A stretch of 64,000 nucleotides of DNA from RI-92 sp037384645 (GCA_037384645.1 JARRNT010000016.1:37877-101876), one strand, 5' to 3'. Positions 26,442-34,776 are shown, counted from the first letter of the stretch. The notes: generated by a model from the sequence alone, not told the origin. Numbers and translations: made by a program.

Positions 26442-27205
26442 TGAATAAAAAAATCCTGATACTGCTGTTAATGTGTTTTCCGATTTTCGTGCATGCCAGC
26501 GAAGAGGGCAACGAGCACCTGATGAAGGCTGACGTTAACCTGGAAAACAAAAACTCTCTGCGTCATGGTTTCAAGTTGTTCGTGAATTACTGCATGAGTT
26601 GCCACTCGGCCAAGTACATGCGCTACACTCACGTCGCCCGCGACCTGGGTCTGAGCAAAGAACAGATGGAAAACAACCTGATGTTCGTCTCGGATTTCAC
26701 CGATCCAAACAAACCAGATGGGGTGAATAAAAAGCTTGGCGCCCTGATGACCGTGGCCATGACGGAAAAGCAGGGCAAGCAATGGTTCGGCAATCCACCA
26801 CCCGACCTGACGCTGGTTGCCCGGGTCCGCGGTGCGGACTGGCTGTATACCTATCTAAATTCCTTCTATCTGGATCCAAAACGCCCAACCGGTGCCAATA
26901 ACACCCTGTTCAAGAACGTGGGTATGCCGGATGTGCTGTGGCAACTGCACGGTCTACGTCGTCTGAAAACCGAAAAGGAAGCCAATGGTACGGAGAAGGT
27001 CAGTTTCGAGCAGGTGACTAAAGGTACGATGAACGAGGTTGAATATCACAAGGCAACCAATGACCTGGTTAATTTCCTGGTTTACCTGGGTGAACCGGTC
27101 AAGATGGAACGCCAGCATATTGGCATTCTGGTTATGTTCTTCCTGGTGATCTTCTTCATCTTTGCTTATTTGCTGAAAAAGGAATACTGGAAGGACGTGC
27201 ACTAA
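26441..27205 (+). CDS. petC: Cytochrome c1 subunit of the bc1 complex PetC
   Basis: The membrane-anchored cytochrome c1, 254 residues. It has a signal peptide (1-19, cleavage near VHA/SEE) and a c-type haem site CMSCH at 51-55. The methionine ligand probably lies in KNVGMPDVLW, and a C-terminal anchor helix (about 228-248) follows. It receives electrons from the Rieske protein. A strong intrinsic terminator follows. Confidence 0.96.
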   Translation: MNKKILILLLMCFPIFVHASEEGNEHLMKADVNLENKNSLRHGFKLFVNYCMSCHSAKYMRYTHVARDLGLSKEQMENNLMFVSDFTDPNKPDGVNKKLGALMTVAMTEKQGKQWFGNPPPDLTLVARVRGADWLYTYLNSFYLDPKRPTGANNTLFKNVGMPDVLWQLHGLRRLKTEKEANGTEKVSFEQVTKGTMNEVEYHKATNDLVNFLVYLGEPVKMERQHIGILVMFFLVIFFIFAYLLKKEYWKDVH

Positions 27206-27240
27206 CCTGCACAAAGACTGCCAGTTACTTACAAAAGCCT

Positions 27241-27275
27241 AAAGGGGGAATTCACTTTCCCCCTTTATATTTTAT
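27241..27275 (+). terminator. Intrinsic terminator after petC
   Basis: A perfect 10-base inverted repeat (AAAGGGGGAA at 27241-27250 and TTCCCCCTTT at 27257-27266) with a six-base loop, followed by a T/A-rich tail ATATTTTAT. It separates the petABC operon from sspA. Confidence 0.9.
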
Positions 27276-27294
27276 CCTGAGGTAATTAATCACA

Positions 27295-27918
27295 ATGGCG
27301 CAAGTAACTAACCGTCGACTCGCAATGACTCTGTTTTCGTCAGATGCGTGCCCGCGTTGCCATATGGTAAGAATCGTGTTGGCCGAGAAAGGTATCAACT
27401 ACGATGTTCAACCGGTGGATCTCAATGATACACCGGAAGATCTTAAAGATCTGAATCCTTACAATGAAGTTCCGACCCTGGTGGATCGTGATCTGGTGTT
27501 GTATCAGCATCAGGTAATCATGGAGTATCTCGATGAACGTTTTCCTCATCCACCATTAATGCCGGTCGATCCGGTTTCCAGGGGACGTAATCGTCTTATG
27601 CTGTATCGTATCGAGCGCGACTGGTTCAGTCTGGCCGATCGCATCATGGCAGCTGATAGCGATGCAGATAATGCCCGCAAGGAACTACGGGATAGTTTGC
27701 TTAGTGCCATGCCGATATTCGACTCCAAGCCATTTTTTATGAGCGATGAGCTGAGCCTGATCGATTGCGCCATCATGCCATTGTTATGGCGATTGGAGCA
27801 TTTTGGTATACAGTTACCTGGCAATGCCAAGCCATTATTTACATACATGGATCAAATGTTTAAACGCAACGCCTTCAAGGCCAGCCTCTCCGAAGCAGAG
27901 AAGGATATGCGCGCCTGA
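27295..27918 (+). CDS. sspA: Stringent starvation protein A
   Basis: A 207-residue glutathione S-transferase-fold protein that binds RNA polymerase and modulates transcription under starvation and acid stress. The N-terminal thioredoxin-like part has SDACPRCHMVRIVLAEKGI and NEVPTLVDRDLVLY, and the C-terminal helical part follows. A GAGGT ribosome binding site precedes ATG 27295. sspA following the bc1 operon is the Pseudomonas order. Confidence 0.96.
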   Translation: MAQVTNRRLAMTLFSSDACPRCHMVRIVLAEKGINYDVQPVDLNDTPEDLKDLNPYNEVPTLVDRDLVLYQHQVIMEYLDERFPHPPLMPVDPVSRGRNRLMLYRIERDWFSLADRIMAADSDADNARKELRDSLLSAMPIFDSKPFFMSDELSLIDCAIMPLLWRLEHFGIQLPGNAKPLFTYMDQMFKRNAFKASLSEAEKDMRA

Positions 27919-27961
27919 AGGTCAGGTGATATCACCGTTGCGTGGTGACCGGATTAGGAAC

Positions 27962-28339
27962 ATGCAACTGACTTCCAGCCAGCCTTACTTGTTAAGGGCG
28001 ATATATGAATGGATCGTCGACAACAGTTTAACACCGTATATTCTGGTGGATGCCGGTAATAACGATGTTCAAGTGCCACAGCAGTTTGTGGAGAATGGCA
28101 AAATTGTCCTGAACATTGCACCGCGCGCCGTCAATAACCTGCAGTTAAATAACGAGCAGGTAACGTTCGATGCCCGTTTTTCCGGGCAACCGATGCAGGT
28201 TATGTTACCGATAAGTGCGGTGCTGGCAATTTATGCCAAGGAGAACGGTCAGGGCATGGTGTTCAACGAAGGTGACCAGCCGCCACCCGAACCTGAACCG
28301 ACGGATCCTGATAAACCCAAACTTCGCCTGGTAAAATAA
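27962..28339 (+). CDS. sspB: ClpXP protease specificity-enhancing factor SspB
   Basis: An adaptor that delivers ssrA-tagged substrates to ClpXP. The start is ATG at 27962, giving 125 residues. The substrate-binding domain (about 5-105) is followed by a flexible acidic, proline-rich linker and the C-terminal ClpX-binding tail KPKLRLVK. It is 43 bases after sspA and probably cotranscribed. Confidence 0.94.
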   Translation: MQLTSSQPYLLRAIYEWIVDNSLTPYILVDAGNNDVQVPQQFVENGKIVLNIAPRAVNNLQLNNEQVTFDARFSGQPMQVMLPISAVLAIYAKENGQGMVFNEGDQPPPEPEPTDPDKPKLRLVK

Positions 28340-28345
28340 ACGGGC

Positions 28346-28858
28346 ATGATTGAAGTCCTGCAGGCGGATATCACGACGCTGGCAGTTGACGCGATTGTCA
28401 ATGCGGCAAACAATAGTTTGCTCGGCGGTGGTGGCGTAGATGGCGCCATTCACCGGGCTGCGGGTCCGGAGTTGCTGGCAGCCTGTCGTCCGCTAAATGG
28501 TTGTCAAACCGGCGACGCAAAAATTACCCCCGGTTTTCGGTTACCTGCGCGTTTTGTGATTCATACTGTTGGACCAGTCTGGCAGGGTGGTAAAGCCGGC
28601 GAAGCTGCACTACTTGAAAGTTGTTATCGTCGCGCATTTGCACTAGCGGTGCAGTACCAGTTACGCAGTATCGCCTTCCCCGCAATCAGTACCGGCGTCT
28701 TTGGCTACCCTAAGGATCAGGCGAGTGAGATTGCGCTTTCCGTCATGCTGGCGCACGAACGCGAATTTGATCGAATCATTGCCTGTTGTTTCAGTGAGGT
28801 GGATGCGAAACGCTATCGGCAAACATTGGCAATGTTGCAGCATCAATCTCAGCCATAA
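28346..28858 (+). CDS. Macrodomain O-acetyl-ADP-ribose deacetylase-like protein
   Basis: A 170-residue macrodomain of the MacroD/YmdB type. ADP-ribose-binding motifs are clear: GDITTL-like QADITTLAVDAIVNAANN, the glycine loop LLGGGGVDGAIH and the GVFGYP phosphate-binding loop. Known members hydrolyse O-acetyl-ADP-ribose or remove mono-ADP-ribose from protein or nucleic acid. It starts six bases after sspB, so it is likely in the sspAB unit, an uncommon place. Confidence 0.92.
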   Translation: MIEVLQADITTLAVDAIVNAANNSLLGGGGVDGAIHRAAGPELLAACRPLNGCQTGDAKITPGFRLPARFVIHTVGPVWQGGKAGEAALLESCYRRAFALAVQYQLRSIAFPAISTGVFGYPKDQASEIALSVMLAHEREFDRIIACCFSEVDAKRYRQTLAMLQHQSQP

Positions 28859-29031
28859 ACATCTATACCGACGCCAACCTGTTCCATGCTTACCTCATCC
28901 TGTTGGCGTTGCTTGCGCCGGGTGTGCGGGCAGCGAGTGTCTATCAGCACGGGTTGCTGACGATTACGACGATCATTGCCACCGCGGCGATCCAGATTAC
29001 GGCGTACACTATGCCGTTAAGGCACACTCCG

Positions 29032-29619
29032 TCACACACCAAAAAGTATAGCGTCAATTCGACTACATAATATGTGCAGGATCAGTAAATGGACCTCCTG
29101 GATACGGGCAGTAACATCGGATGGCACGCGCAACTCCACATCCTGGAAATCAAGCAGGCCGGCCATTTTGCCACCGTGATTACCGGTCATGGCAATAATG
29201 TGCATGTTGCGGGCATGGGCAGTCTTGATGGCCTCAACCACATTGGCGGAATTGCCGCTGGTGGAGATAGCCAGCAGGATATCGCCGGGTTGACCAAGTG
29301 AACTGATCTGGCGTGAAAATACCTGGTCATATGCATAGTCATTGGCAATGGACGTCATGGTAGAGGCGTCGGTGGTCAGGGCAATCGCCGGCAGCCCGGG
29401 GCGATCATGGTGGAAGCGATTGAGCAGTTCGGATGAAAAGTGCTGGGCATCCGCTGCCGAGCCCCCATTGCCACAACTCAGCACCTTGCTGCCTTGCTTT
29501 AGTGCCTGTACCAGGACAGCGACTGCCTGTGCCAATGAGTCCGGCAGGCTTGCGAGGGCTGCCTGCTTGGCAGCGATACTCTCATCGAAGATGGATTTGA
29601 TGGCGTCGATCTCGTTCAT
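29032..29619 (-). CDS. diaA: DnaA initiator-associating protein DiaA (SIS domain)
   Basis: A 195-residue SIS-domain protein related to GmhA phosphoheptose isomerase. Motifs are LSCGNGGSAADAQHFSSELL and LAISTSGNSANV. The start is ATG at 29619 behind AGGGGAGC. DiaA helps assemble DnaA on oriC. By sequence alone GmhA (sedoheptulose 7-phosphate isomerase) is possible, but the lpoA-yraN-diaA order is that of E. coli. It starts one base after the yraN stop. Confidence 0.88.
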   Translation of the reverse strand: MNEIDAIKSIFDESIAAKQAALASLPDSLAQAVAVLVQALKQGSKVLSCGNGGSAADAQHFSSELLNRFHHDRPGLPAIALTTDASTMTSIANDYAYDQVFSRQISSLGQPGDILLAISTSGNSANVVEAIKTAHARNMHIIAMTGNHGGKMAGLLDFQDVELRVPSDVTARIQEVHLLILHILCSRIDAILFGV

Positions 29620-29620
29620 G

Positions 29621-29992
29621 TCAGCTCCCCTGGGCCTCGAAGGCATTTTTTATCCATTCTATATGAAATTGTGTGTCCTGTTCGGTCACGGCGACGACAT
29701 CGAAGCGTGTCGGTGCGAGTGCATGAAGCCGTTTTTGCTGCAGGTAATACTGGGCGGTACGCGTCAATTTGCGTTGTTTATACGGGGTAATACTGCTGAC
29801 GGGGTCAACCATCCCGCCGTGCTGGCGCAAACGGACCTCAACGAAAACCGTGGTATCGGCGTCTCGCATGACCAGGTCGATTTCACCATAGCGGGTGTTG
29901 TAGTTGCGCTCGAGTAATTTTAATCCGCGTTGGCGCAGGTACTGGCAGGCCAGATCTTCGGCTTGTTTACCGCTTACCTGGGTATAACCCAT
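29621..29992 (-). CDS. yraN: YraN family protein (UPF0102, endonuclease-like fold)
   Basis: A 123-residue protein of the UPF0102 family with a Holliday-junction-resolvase-like fold. The core motif elements are GKQAEDLACQYL, RYGEIDLVMRD and VFVEVRLR. The usual lysine of the FVEVK block is Arg here, which may matter if the fold is catalytic. Function is not known with certainty. It sits between lpoA and diaA. Confidence 0.9.
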   Translation of the reverse strand: MGYTQVSGKQAEDLACQYLRQRGLKLLERNYNTRYGEIDLVMRDADTTVFVEVRLRQHGGMVDPVSSITPYKQRKLTRTAQYYLQQKRLHALAPTRFDVVAVTEQDTQFHIEWIKNAFEAQGS

Positions 29993-30000
29993 CTGTCGTC

Positions 30001-31854
30001 CTACATATCGCCCTGATCAATCGGAACCGGTCGACCACCGCGGAATTTGACCCAGGTCAGTTGGCGGTGAATGCGCAGGTGGTTATCAAGACTGAGGCTG
30101 CCGGTTTCTCCGTCATAGCGTTCATAAGGATAGGTGCGGAGGGTATTTAGTGCACCGATGATATTGAAGGCATCAATACCCAGCGCATAGATACGCTGCA
30201 GGGATTTGCCGGCGTTGGTAATCTGATTTTCGAGCTCGGCGTGCATGCCACGGTGTGCGGTGCTTTCCGACAGTACCCAGGGCATGTCGCCGAACTCAAG
30301 TCCATCCATGTCACGATCGCGTTCCTGGTTCAGCACTCCGGTAAAGACGTGTGAGGTCGCATACACCGGCACGTCTGATGCCTGGTAAAATTTCAATTGT
30401 GGCCGTATCTGGCGGGCCTGCCGCGGGTAAGCGGCCAGGAAGATGAAATCAATATCCTTGCGGCGACGCGGTGTAAACTTGACCTGGCGGCCAAGGATTC
30501 TCTCCAACTTGCGATAGCGTGCGTCGCTTTGGTCGATATTGAGCAGGGCCTTGATGGGGCGGGAGAAATCGTTCTTGGCGCTGTCGTAGGTCTGCATGGC
30601 CACAATGTGACCGCCCAACTGCTCCCAGCGCTGTTTGAAGGCGTCATAGATGCGTGTACCCCATGGGCCTGACGGTACCAGGACCGCCGCGTTAACGTGG
30701 CCGTCAAGCCAGGTACGTTCAGCCACCTGGCGGGCCTCACCTTCGGGCGACAGGCCAAACTGGTACATATTGGCATGCAGGGTTTGATCATTGTCCGGCA
30801 GGTAGTTCAGCGCCAGGGTCGGGACCGGCAGGTTATCCAGTTGCGCAAGTTTCTCCACGGCCACCTTGTCCAATGGTCCGACCACGAACTGTGCCCCGTC
30901 CTTGATGGCTTGTTTGTAAACACTCACCACGTTATTGGGATCTTCGCCCACATCATAAATGCGAATGCGCATGTTGGGGTTGGGACGGCGGGTGTAATAA
31001 GCGGCAGTGAAGCCATCCCGCAAGGCATCACCGGCATTGGCAAACTTGCCGCTCAGCGGTAGCAATAATGCGACACGGTCCGGATAGGCCACGTCCTCCG
31101 GTTTACGATTGGTCAGGGCCTCGAGGATACTGGGGTCTACCGGGTGATTGGGGTATTTCTGGCGCCAGGCCTGGATTTCCTGTTTGAGGCGGATTGGACT
31201 CAGTTGGTAAACCTTGGCGATTTGCACCAGTTCCATCCAGCCACTGAGGATATTCGGTGGTGGTGCCGTGCGTAATTGCTGAAGCGAACGCTCGGACATA
31301 GACGCCAGTGCTGACCAGATTGCCTGCTGATTGGTCTTAATCAGCGCGGGGTCAGTCAAATGCTTTTCCCGTTCCACCAGGGCGCGCGCGGTATCTAGCC
31401 GGTTGCCCAGCATGGTATTGGCTTCGGCCCGCAGGTGATAAAACTCGGCCTGGTACATCCCGGGTGTTGTCGTGTCCAGCGGGTTGGTCAGCATCTGCAG
31501 GACCTGGTTGGGCTGGCGATCTGCCATGGCGAGTTGTGCCCGCGCCAGGCGTAGCAGGCTCTGACCCAGAATATCGGACCTTGCTACCGCTGTGGTCTTC
31601 AGGATCTGCCTGGCCTGGGCAGGTTTTTCACTACGGGCGAGGGCCGCGGCAGCCCGTAATTGCATGTGAATATGCTGATTACCGCTGGTGTTCTGCGTCA
31701 GGTTGAGAAACGCCCTGGCCGCCTGTGCATACTGGCCATTGGCCATCAGGTTCTGGGCCTGTTCCGGGGTGATTTGTGGTTGTGGCGGGGTGGTGGCACA
31801 ACCGGCAAGTATCAGCAGTAGAAAATACAGGAAAAACGCGCGTTGGTTCATCAA
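30001..31854 (-). CDS. lpoA: Penicillin-binding protein activator LpoA
   Basis: An outer-membrane lipoprotein that reaches through the periplasm to activate PBP1A. It is 617 residues with a lipoprotein signal ending LAGC (Cys19) and a helical TPR-like N-domain (about 30-240). A periplasmic-binding-protein-like C-domain (about 255-605) starts near RVALLLPLSGKFANAGDAL. It is the first gene of a lpoA-yraN-diaA unit and is divergent from rsmI. Confidence 0.93.
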   Translation of the reverse strand: MMNQRAFFLYFLLLILAGCATTPPQPQITPEQAQNLMANGQYAQAARAFLNLTQNTSGNQHIHMQLRAAAALARSEKPAQARQILKTTAVARSDILGQSLLRLARAQLAMADRQPNQVLQMLTNPLDTTTPGMYQAEFYHLRAEANTMLGNRLDTARALVEREKHLTDPALIKTNQQAIWSALASMSERSLQQLRTAPPPNILSGWMELVQIAKVYQLSPIRLKQEIQAWRQKYPNHPVDPSILEALTNRKPEDVAYPDRVALLLPLSGKFANAGDALRDGFTAAYYTRRPNPNMRIRIYDVGEDPNNVVSVYKQAIKDGAQFVVGPLDKVAVEKLAQLDNLPVPTLALNYLPDNDQTLHANMYQFGLSPEGEARQVAERTWLDGHVNAAVLVPSGPWGTRIYDAFKQRWEQLGGHIVAMQTYDSAKNDFSRPIKALLNIDQSDARYRKLERILGRQVKFTPRRRKDIDFIFLAAYPRQARQIRPQLKFYQASDVPVYATSHVFTGVLNQERDRDMDGLEFGDMPWVLSESTAHRGMHAELENQITNAGKSLQRIYALGIDAFNIIGALNTLRTYPYERYDGETGSLSLDNHLRIHRQLTWVKFRGGRPVPIDQGDM

Positions 31855-32010
31855 TACAGTTATCCTAATCCAGTCCTAGATCTTTAATACTTTGCTCCAA
31901 ACCGTGATGTTTGGGCGAATTTTGACCGGCAGCGGACATTTGTCTGCCAGATTCGGCCATGGGTCGCTATGGTAGCCGGTTTTGCGGCTCGTCGACAAAA
32001 GGATAGCAAC

Positions 32011-32868
32011 GTGCCTGATCATAACGGAGTTTTGTACATTGTCGCCACGCCTCTTGGCAATCTGGGGGATATGAGTCAGCGTGCCATCGAGACCCTGCAG
32101 CGGGTCGACCTGATCGCCGCCGAAGACACCCGGCATAGTAAAAAGCTTTTACTGCACTTCGGCATCGATAAACCCATGATGACCTATCATGAACATAATG
32201 AACGTGAACGCAGTAGCGAAATACTCAAACAGTTACAGGCAGGGCAGCAGATTGCCCTCATCAGCGATGCCGGGACACCACTGATTAGTGACCCAGGTTA
32301 TCACCTGATACGTCAAGTTCATGACGCTGGCATCAGGCTTGTACCTATACCCGGTCCCAGTGCCGTCATTGCCGCCTTGTGCGCATCCGGCCTAGCTACA
32401 GACCGTTTTATATTCGAAGGGTTTCCTCCGGCCAAGGCCGTTGCCCGGGAAAAATACCTGACCGGGCTGGCGCGGGAGCAACGCACGATCGTGTTTTACG
32501 AGTCCCCTCATCGTTTGTTGGATACTTTGAACGCGATGCAACAGATTTTCGGCAAGTCGCGACGTATTACACTTGCGCGTGAATTAACCAAGACCTTTGA
32601 AACCATTCGTCAGGATACAATCGGTGGACTGCTTGAATGGGTCTCCTCCCATCCCGAACAGCAAAAAGGTGAGAGCGTCCTGGTGGTTGCAGGAGCAGGT
32701 GAAATAAAGAGTGAGCTATTCGAGGTCGATGGTGACAAGCTGTTGCAGACATTACTGATGTCTATGAGTGTCAAGGATGCAGCGCACCATGCTGCGCTGT
32801 TAACCGGTCAGAGTAAAAATGCATTGTACCAACGTGCATTAGAATTGAAGCAGGGCGATACAGGTTAG
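32011..32868 (+). CDS. rsmI: 16S rRNA (cytidine(1402)-2'-O)-methyltransferase RsmI
   Basis: An SAM-dependent methyltransferase of the tetrapyrrole-methylase fold that modifies C1402 in the ribosomal P site. I chose GTG at 32011 because AGGATAG lies just upstream, and it gives 285 residues. Motifs are IVATPLGNLGDMSQRA, AEDTRHSKKLL, LISDAGTPLISDPGYHLI and IPGPSAVIAAL. Confidence 0.96.
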   Translation: MPDHNGVLYIVATPLGNLGDMSQRAIETLQRVDLIAAEDTRHSKKLLLHFGIDKPMMTYHEHNERERSSEILKQLQAGQQIALISDAGTPLISDPGYHLIRQVHDAGIRLVPIPGPSAVIAALCASGLATDRFIFEGFPPAKAVAREKYLTGLAREQRTIVFYESPHRLLDTLNAMQQIFGKSRRITLARELTKTFETIRQDTIGGLLEWVSSHPEQQKGESVLVVAGAGEIKSELFEVDGDKLLQTLLMSMSVKDAAHHAALLTGQSKNALYQRALELKQGDTG

Positions 32869-33027
32869 CCTTAGAGAGTGGCCTGGTCAGTTTGGTACGG
32901 GCACAACAACATTTGTATCAGTGCCTTATTCGTTCACTGGGTGTGGCAGTATTCATCAGGCTGTCAGCTGTAACGGCATCCGCTGCGATGACCCTGTTTG
33001 GCAGTCCGGACTGGGAGACTATCAGGT

Positions 33028-33513
33028 ATGTTGCATACAGGTTTTGCATTGTTGTTAGTACTCATTGCCAATAGTGCGCCCATCCTGATCAGGCAGCTAC
33101 CTTACTTCAGAAAATCCTCTTACCCACTGGATTTTTATCTTCAGTTTCACGATGGCAGCCGCTGGCTGGGTGACAACAAGACCTGGCGTGGCCTGTTTGC
33201 GGCGATTGTGCTGACAGCAATCTGCTCCGCGCTAATACAGACAGGCTGGCGAACCGGAGTGGTGGTTGCATTGCTGGCCATGCTGGGCGATAGCCTGTCG
33301 AGTTTTATTAAACGACGGTTAGGTCTGCCGCCAAGTGCCATGGCGCTGGGGCTTGATCAGATCCCTGAGTCTTTACTGCCATTGGTATATTTACAGTTTT
33401 GCTGGCAAATAGGTTGGTGGCAGGTGGGTTTGCTGGTTGTCTGCTTCTTTGTCCTGGAATTATCCATATCTCGTGTACTCTATTACCTGCATATTCGTAA
33501 ACATCCTTATTAG
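33028..33513 (+). CDS. CarS/DUF46-family membrane protein (CDP-archaeol synthase-like)
   Basis: A 161-residue protein with about five hydrophobic segments. The family signature is present in two blocks: DGSRWLGDNKTWRGL and LGDSLSSFIKRRLGLPPSA, followed by LDQIPESLLPLV. In archaea CarS moves CTP onto unsaturated archaetidic acid, giving CDP-archaeol. The bacterial substrate is not known, and a CDP-alcohol made from another lipid is a guess. It follows rsmI by about 160 bases. The start at 33028 lacks a strong ribosome binding site, and ATG/TTG codons further upstream (from 32998) are possible. Confidence 0.82.
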   Translation: MLHTGFALLLVLIANSAPILIRQLPYFRKSSYPLDFYLQFHDGSRWLGDNKTWRGLFAAIVLTAICSALIQTGWRTGVVVALLAMLGDSLSSFIKRRLGLPPSAMALGLDQIPESLLPLVYLQFCWQIGWWQVGLLVVCFFVLELSISRVLYYLHIRKHPY

Positions 33514-33582
33514 GGAAAACGGTGTGCAGGGACGTTCAAGAACGAAAAGGACGTTGAATGATGTCCACGATCGCACAGAATA

Positions 33583-33632
33583 TTGATTTATCTCAAAGAC
33601 CTGCACTATGGGAAATACGATATATTAGTAGC
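33583..33632 (+). promoter_or_regulatory. FNR/Anr-type site with -10 box upstream of the host-attachment gene
   Basis: TTGAT-TTAT-CTCAA at 33583-33596 differs from the FNR consensus (TTGAT-N4-ATCAA) at one base. A -10 hexamer TATATT at 33621-33626 implies a start near 33632, which puts the site centre about 42 bases upstream, the class II activation position. Seen directly; binding is inferred. Confidence 0.55.
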
Positions 33633-33659
33633 TGAAAATCAATCAGAGAGGAGGCGCAT

Positions 33660-34112
33660 ATGGCATATATTTGGGTGGTTGTTACAGACAGCACACGGGC
33701 GCGAATATTTAGTGCGGACTCCTCCAGCGCTGCATTAACTGAATCTGAAAGTCTGGCCTCACCAGAGGGCCGGCTTCACGATCGAGACATGACTTCAGAC
33801 CTGCCGGGACGCAGTTTTGACAGTAACAAGGCGGGCGGAAGACATGCCATGGAGCCAACGACGGACCCCAAGCAGGAACTGGCGGTAGAATTTGCCCGCA
33901 CGATTGCCCGCCACCTCGAGGCAGGACGGGTCAAGCGTGATTTTGAGCAATTAGTGCTGGTGGCCGCCCCGTCATTTCTCGGTTTACTGCGCGAACAACT
34001 CAACAATTCCTGCCGTAAACTGGTGGCGTACGAGCTCAACAAAAACCTGGTACAGCACACACCGGAAGAGATCCGTGGCCATTTACCCAAACTCCTGCCG
34101 GTAGTGGTCTGA
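33660..34112 (+). CDS. Host attachment protein family (baeRF-like)
   Basis: A 150-residue protein of the Host_attach family (Pfam PF10116), now placed among bacterial relatives of archaeo-eukaryotic release factors. It starts MAYIWVVVTDSTRARIFSAD and contains the typical ELAVEFARTIARHLEAGRV and LVLVAAPSFLGLLREQL blocks. The exact role is unknown; the family name comes from plant attachment by Agrobacterium. A strong GAGAGGAGG ribosome binding site precedes ATG 33660, and an FNR-like site lies upstream. Confidence 0.88.
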   Translation: MAYIWVVVTDSTRARIFSADSSSAALTESESLASPEGRLHDRDMTSDLPGRSFDSNKAGGRHAMEPTTDPKQELAVEFARTIARHLEAGRVKRDFEQLVLVAAPSFLGLLREQLNNSCRKLVAYELNKNLVQHTPEEIRGHLPKLLPVVV

Positions 34113-34168
34113 GCAGTTGAGCAGGCAGGCACTGGCAGCAAACCGATTGTCCGATTACAATAAACGCA

Positions 34169-34515
34169 GGATGTCGGCCAGGCAATCGCTGAAGAAATTT
34201 TCTTTGGAGGAAAGTCCGGGCTCCACAGGGCAGGGTGCCAGGTAACGCCTGGGCGGCGTGAGCCGATGGAAAGTGCCACAGAAAACATACCGCCTACGTC
34301 CCTTCGGGACCGGTAAGGGTGAAATGGTGCGGTAAGAGCGCACCGCGCCGGTGGTAACACACGGCGGCAGGGTAAACCCCACCTGGAGCAAGGCCAAATA
34401 GGAACGCATTGGCGCGGCCCGCGCTGCGTTCGGGTAGGCCGCACGAGCCGCGTGGTGACACGCGGCCCAGATGAATGATTGTCCAAGACAGAACCCGGCT
34501 TATCGGCCGACTCCT
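34169..34515 (+). ncRNA. rnpB: RNase P RNA (type A)
   Basis: The catalytic RNA of ribonuclease P. Conserved elements are GGAGGAAAGTCCGGGCTCC starting at about 34205, CAGGGTGCCAGGTAACGCCT, GGTAAGGGTGAAATGGTGCG, AAACCCCACCTGGAGCAAG and the 3' block AGACAGAACCCGGCTTA. The ends pair as helix P1 (GTCGGCC at 34173-34179 with GGCCGAC at 34505-34511). In many gammaproteobacteria rnpB lies next to rsmI and the dcw cluster. Confidence 0.96.
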
Positions 34516-34531
34516 TCTTCTTTGCCCCATT

Positions 34532-34556
34532 TGCACGATAATGGTGCATTTATCTT
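34532..34556 (+). terminator. Possible terminator after rnpB
   Basis: A five-base stem (TGCAC at 34532-34536 with GTGCA at 34544-34548) and a short T-rich tail TTTATCTT follow the RNA by about 20 bases. The stem is short, so this is a weak call. Confidence 0.35.
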
Positions 34557-34698
34557 CATTATTTACTTTAACATTGTAATATAACTTCCTGATCTTTAGT
34601 AATATTTTTGCTCTGCATCCCTGATCAAATTCCCATCAAGTCGTCGCTAAGTTACTGACTCTAAAGAAAGAATTCCCTGCTTTTGTGGGCGAATTCAC

Positions 34699-34728
34699 TT
34701 GACGATATGCCATTTTGAGACCTATAGT
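34699..34728 (+). promoter_or_regulatory. Promoter of the dcw (mra) cluster
   Basis: The -35 box TTGACG at 34699-34704 and the -10 box TATAGT at 34723-34728 are separated by 18 bases. The predicted start is near 34735, just before the MraZ-type repeats and about 40-50 bases before mraZ. Confidence 0.75.
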
Positions 34729-34737
34729 GTACAGAAG

Positions 34738-34762
34738 TGGGAAATAGTGGGAGCAAATGGCA
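34738..34762 (+). promoter_or_regulatory. MraZ operator: three direct TGG(G/C)A repeats
   Basis: TGGGA at 34738-34742, TGGGA at 34748-34752 and TGGCA at 34758-34762 are spaced exactly ten bases apart, one helical turn. This is the known MraZ-binding pattern (TGGGN repeats with five-base spacers), and the repeats lie just downstream of the -10 box, as in E. coli. Autorepression by MraZ is expected. Confidence 0.85.
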
Positions 34763-34776
34763 TATCTGCCTAGCTG

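Noticed and set aside
28859..29031. Signal-peptide-like reading (LFHAYLILLALLAPGVRAA) after the macrodomain gene
   Set aside because: There is no start codon in that frame before the hydrophobic stretch, and the following residues look random; no remnant of dolP was found either.
32892..33074. 60-residue plus-strand frame between rsmI and the CarS-like gene
   Set aside because: TTG start without a ribosome binding site, overlaps the next gene, and no recognised domain.
33776..34549. 257-residue minus-strand frame across the host-attachment gene and rnpB
   Set aside because: It runs antisense through a clear protein gene and a clear RNase P RNA, so it is not credible as a gene.
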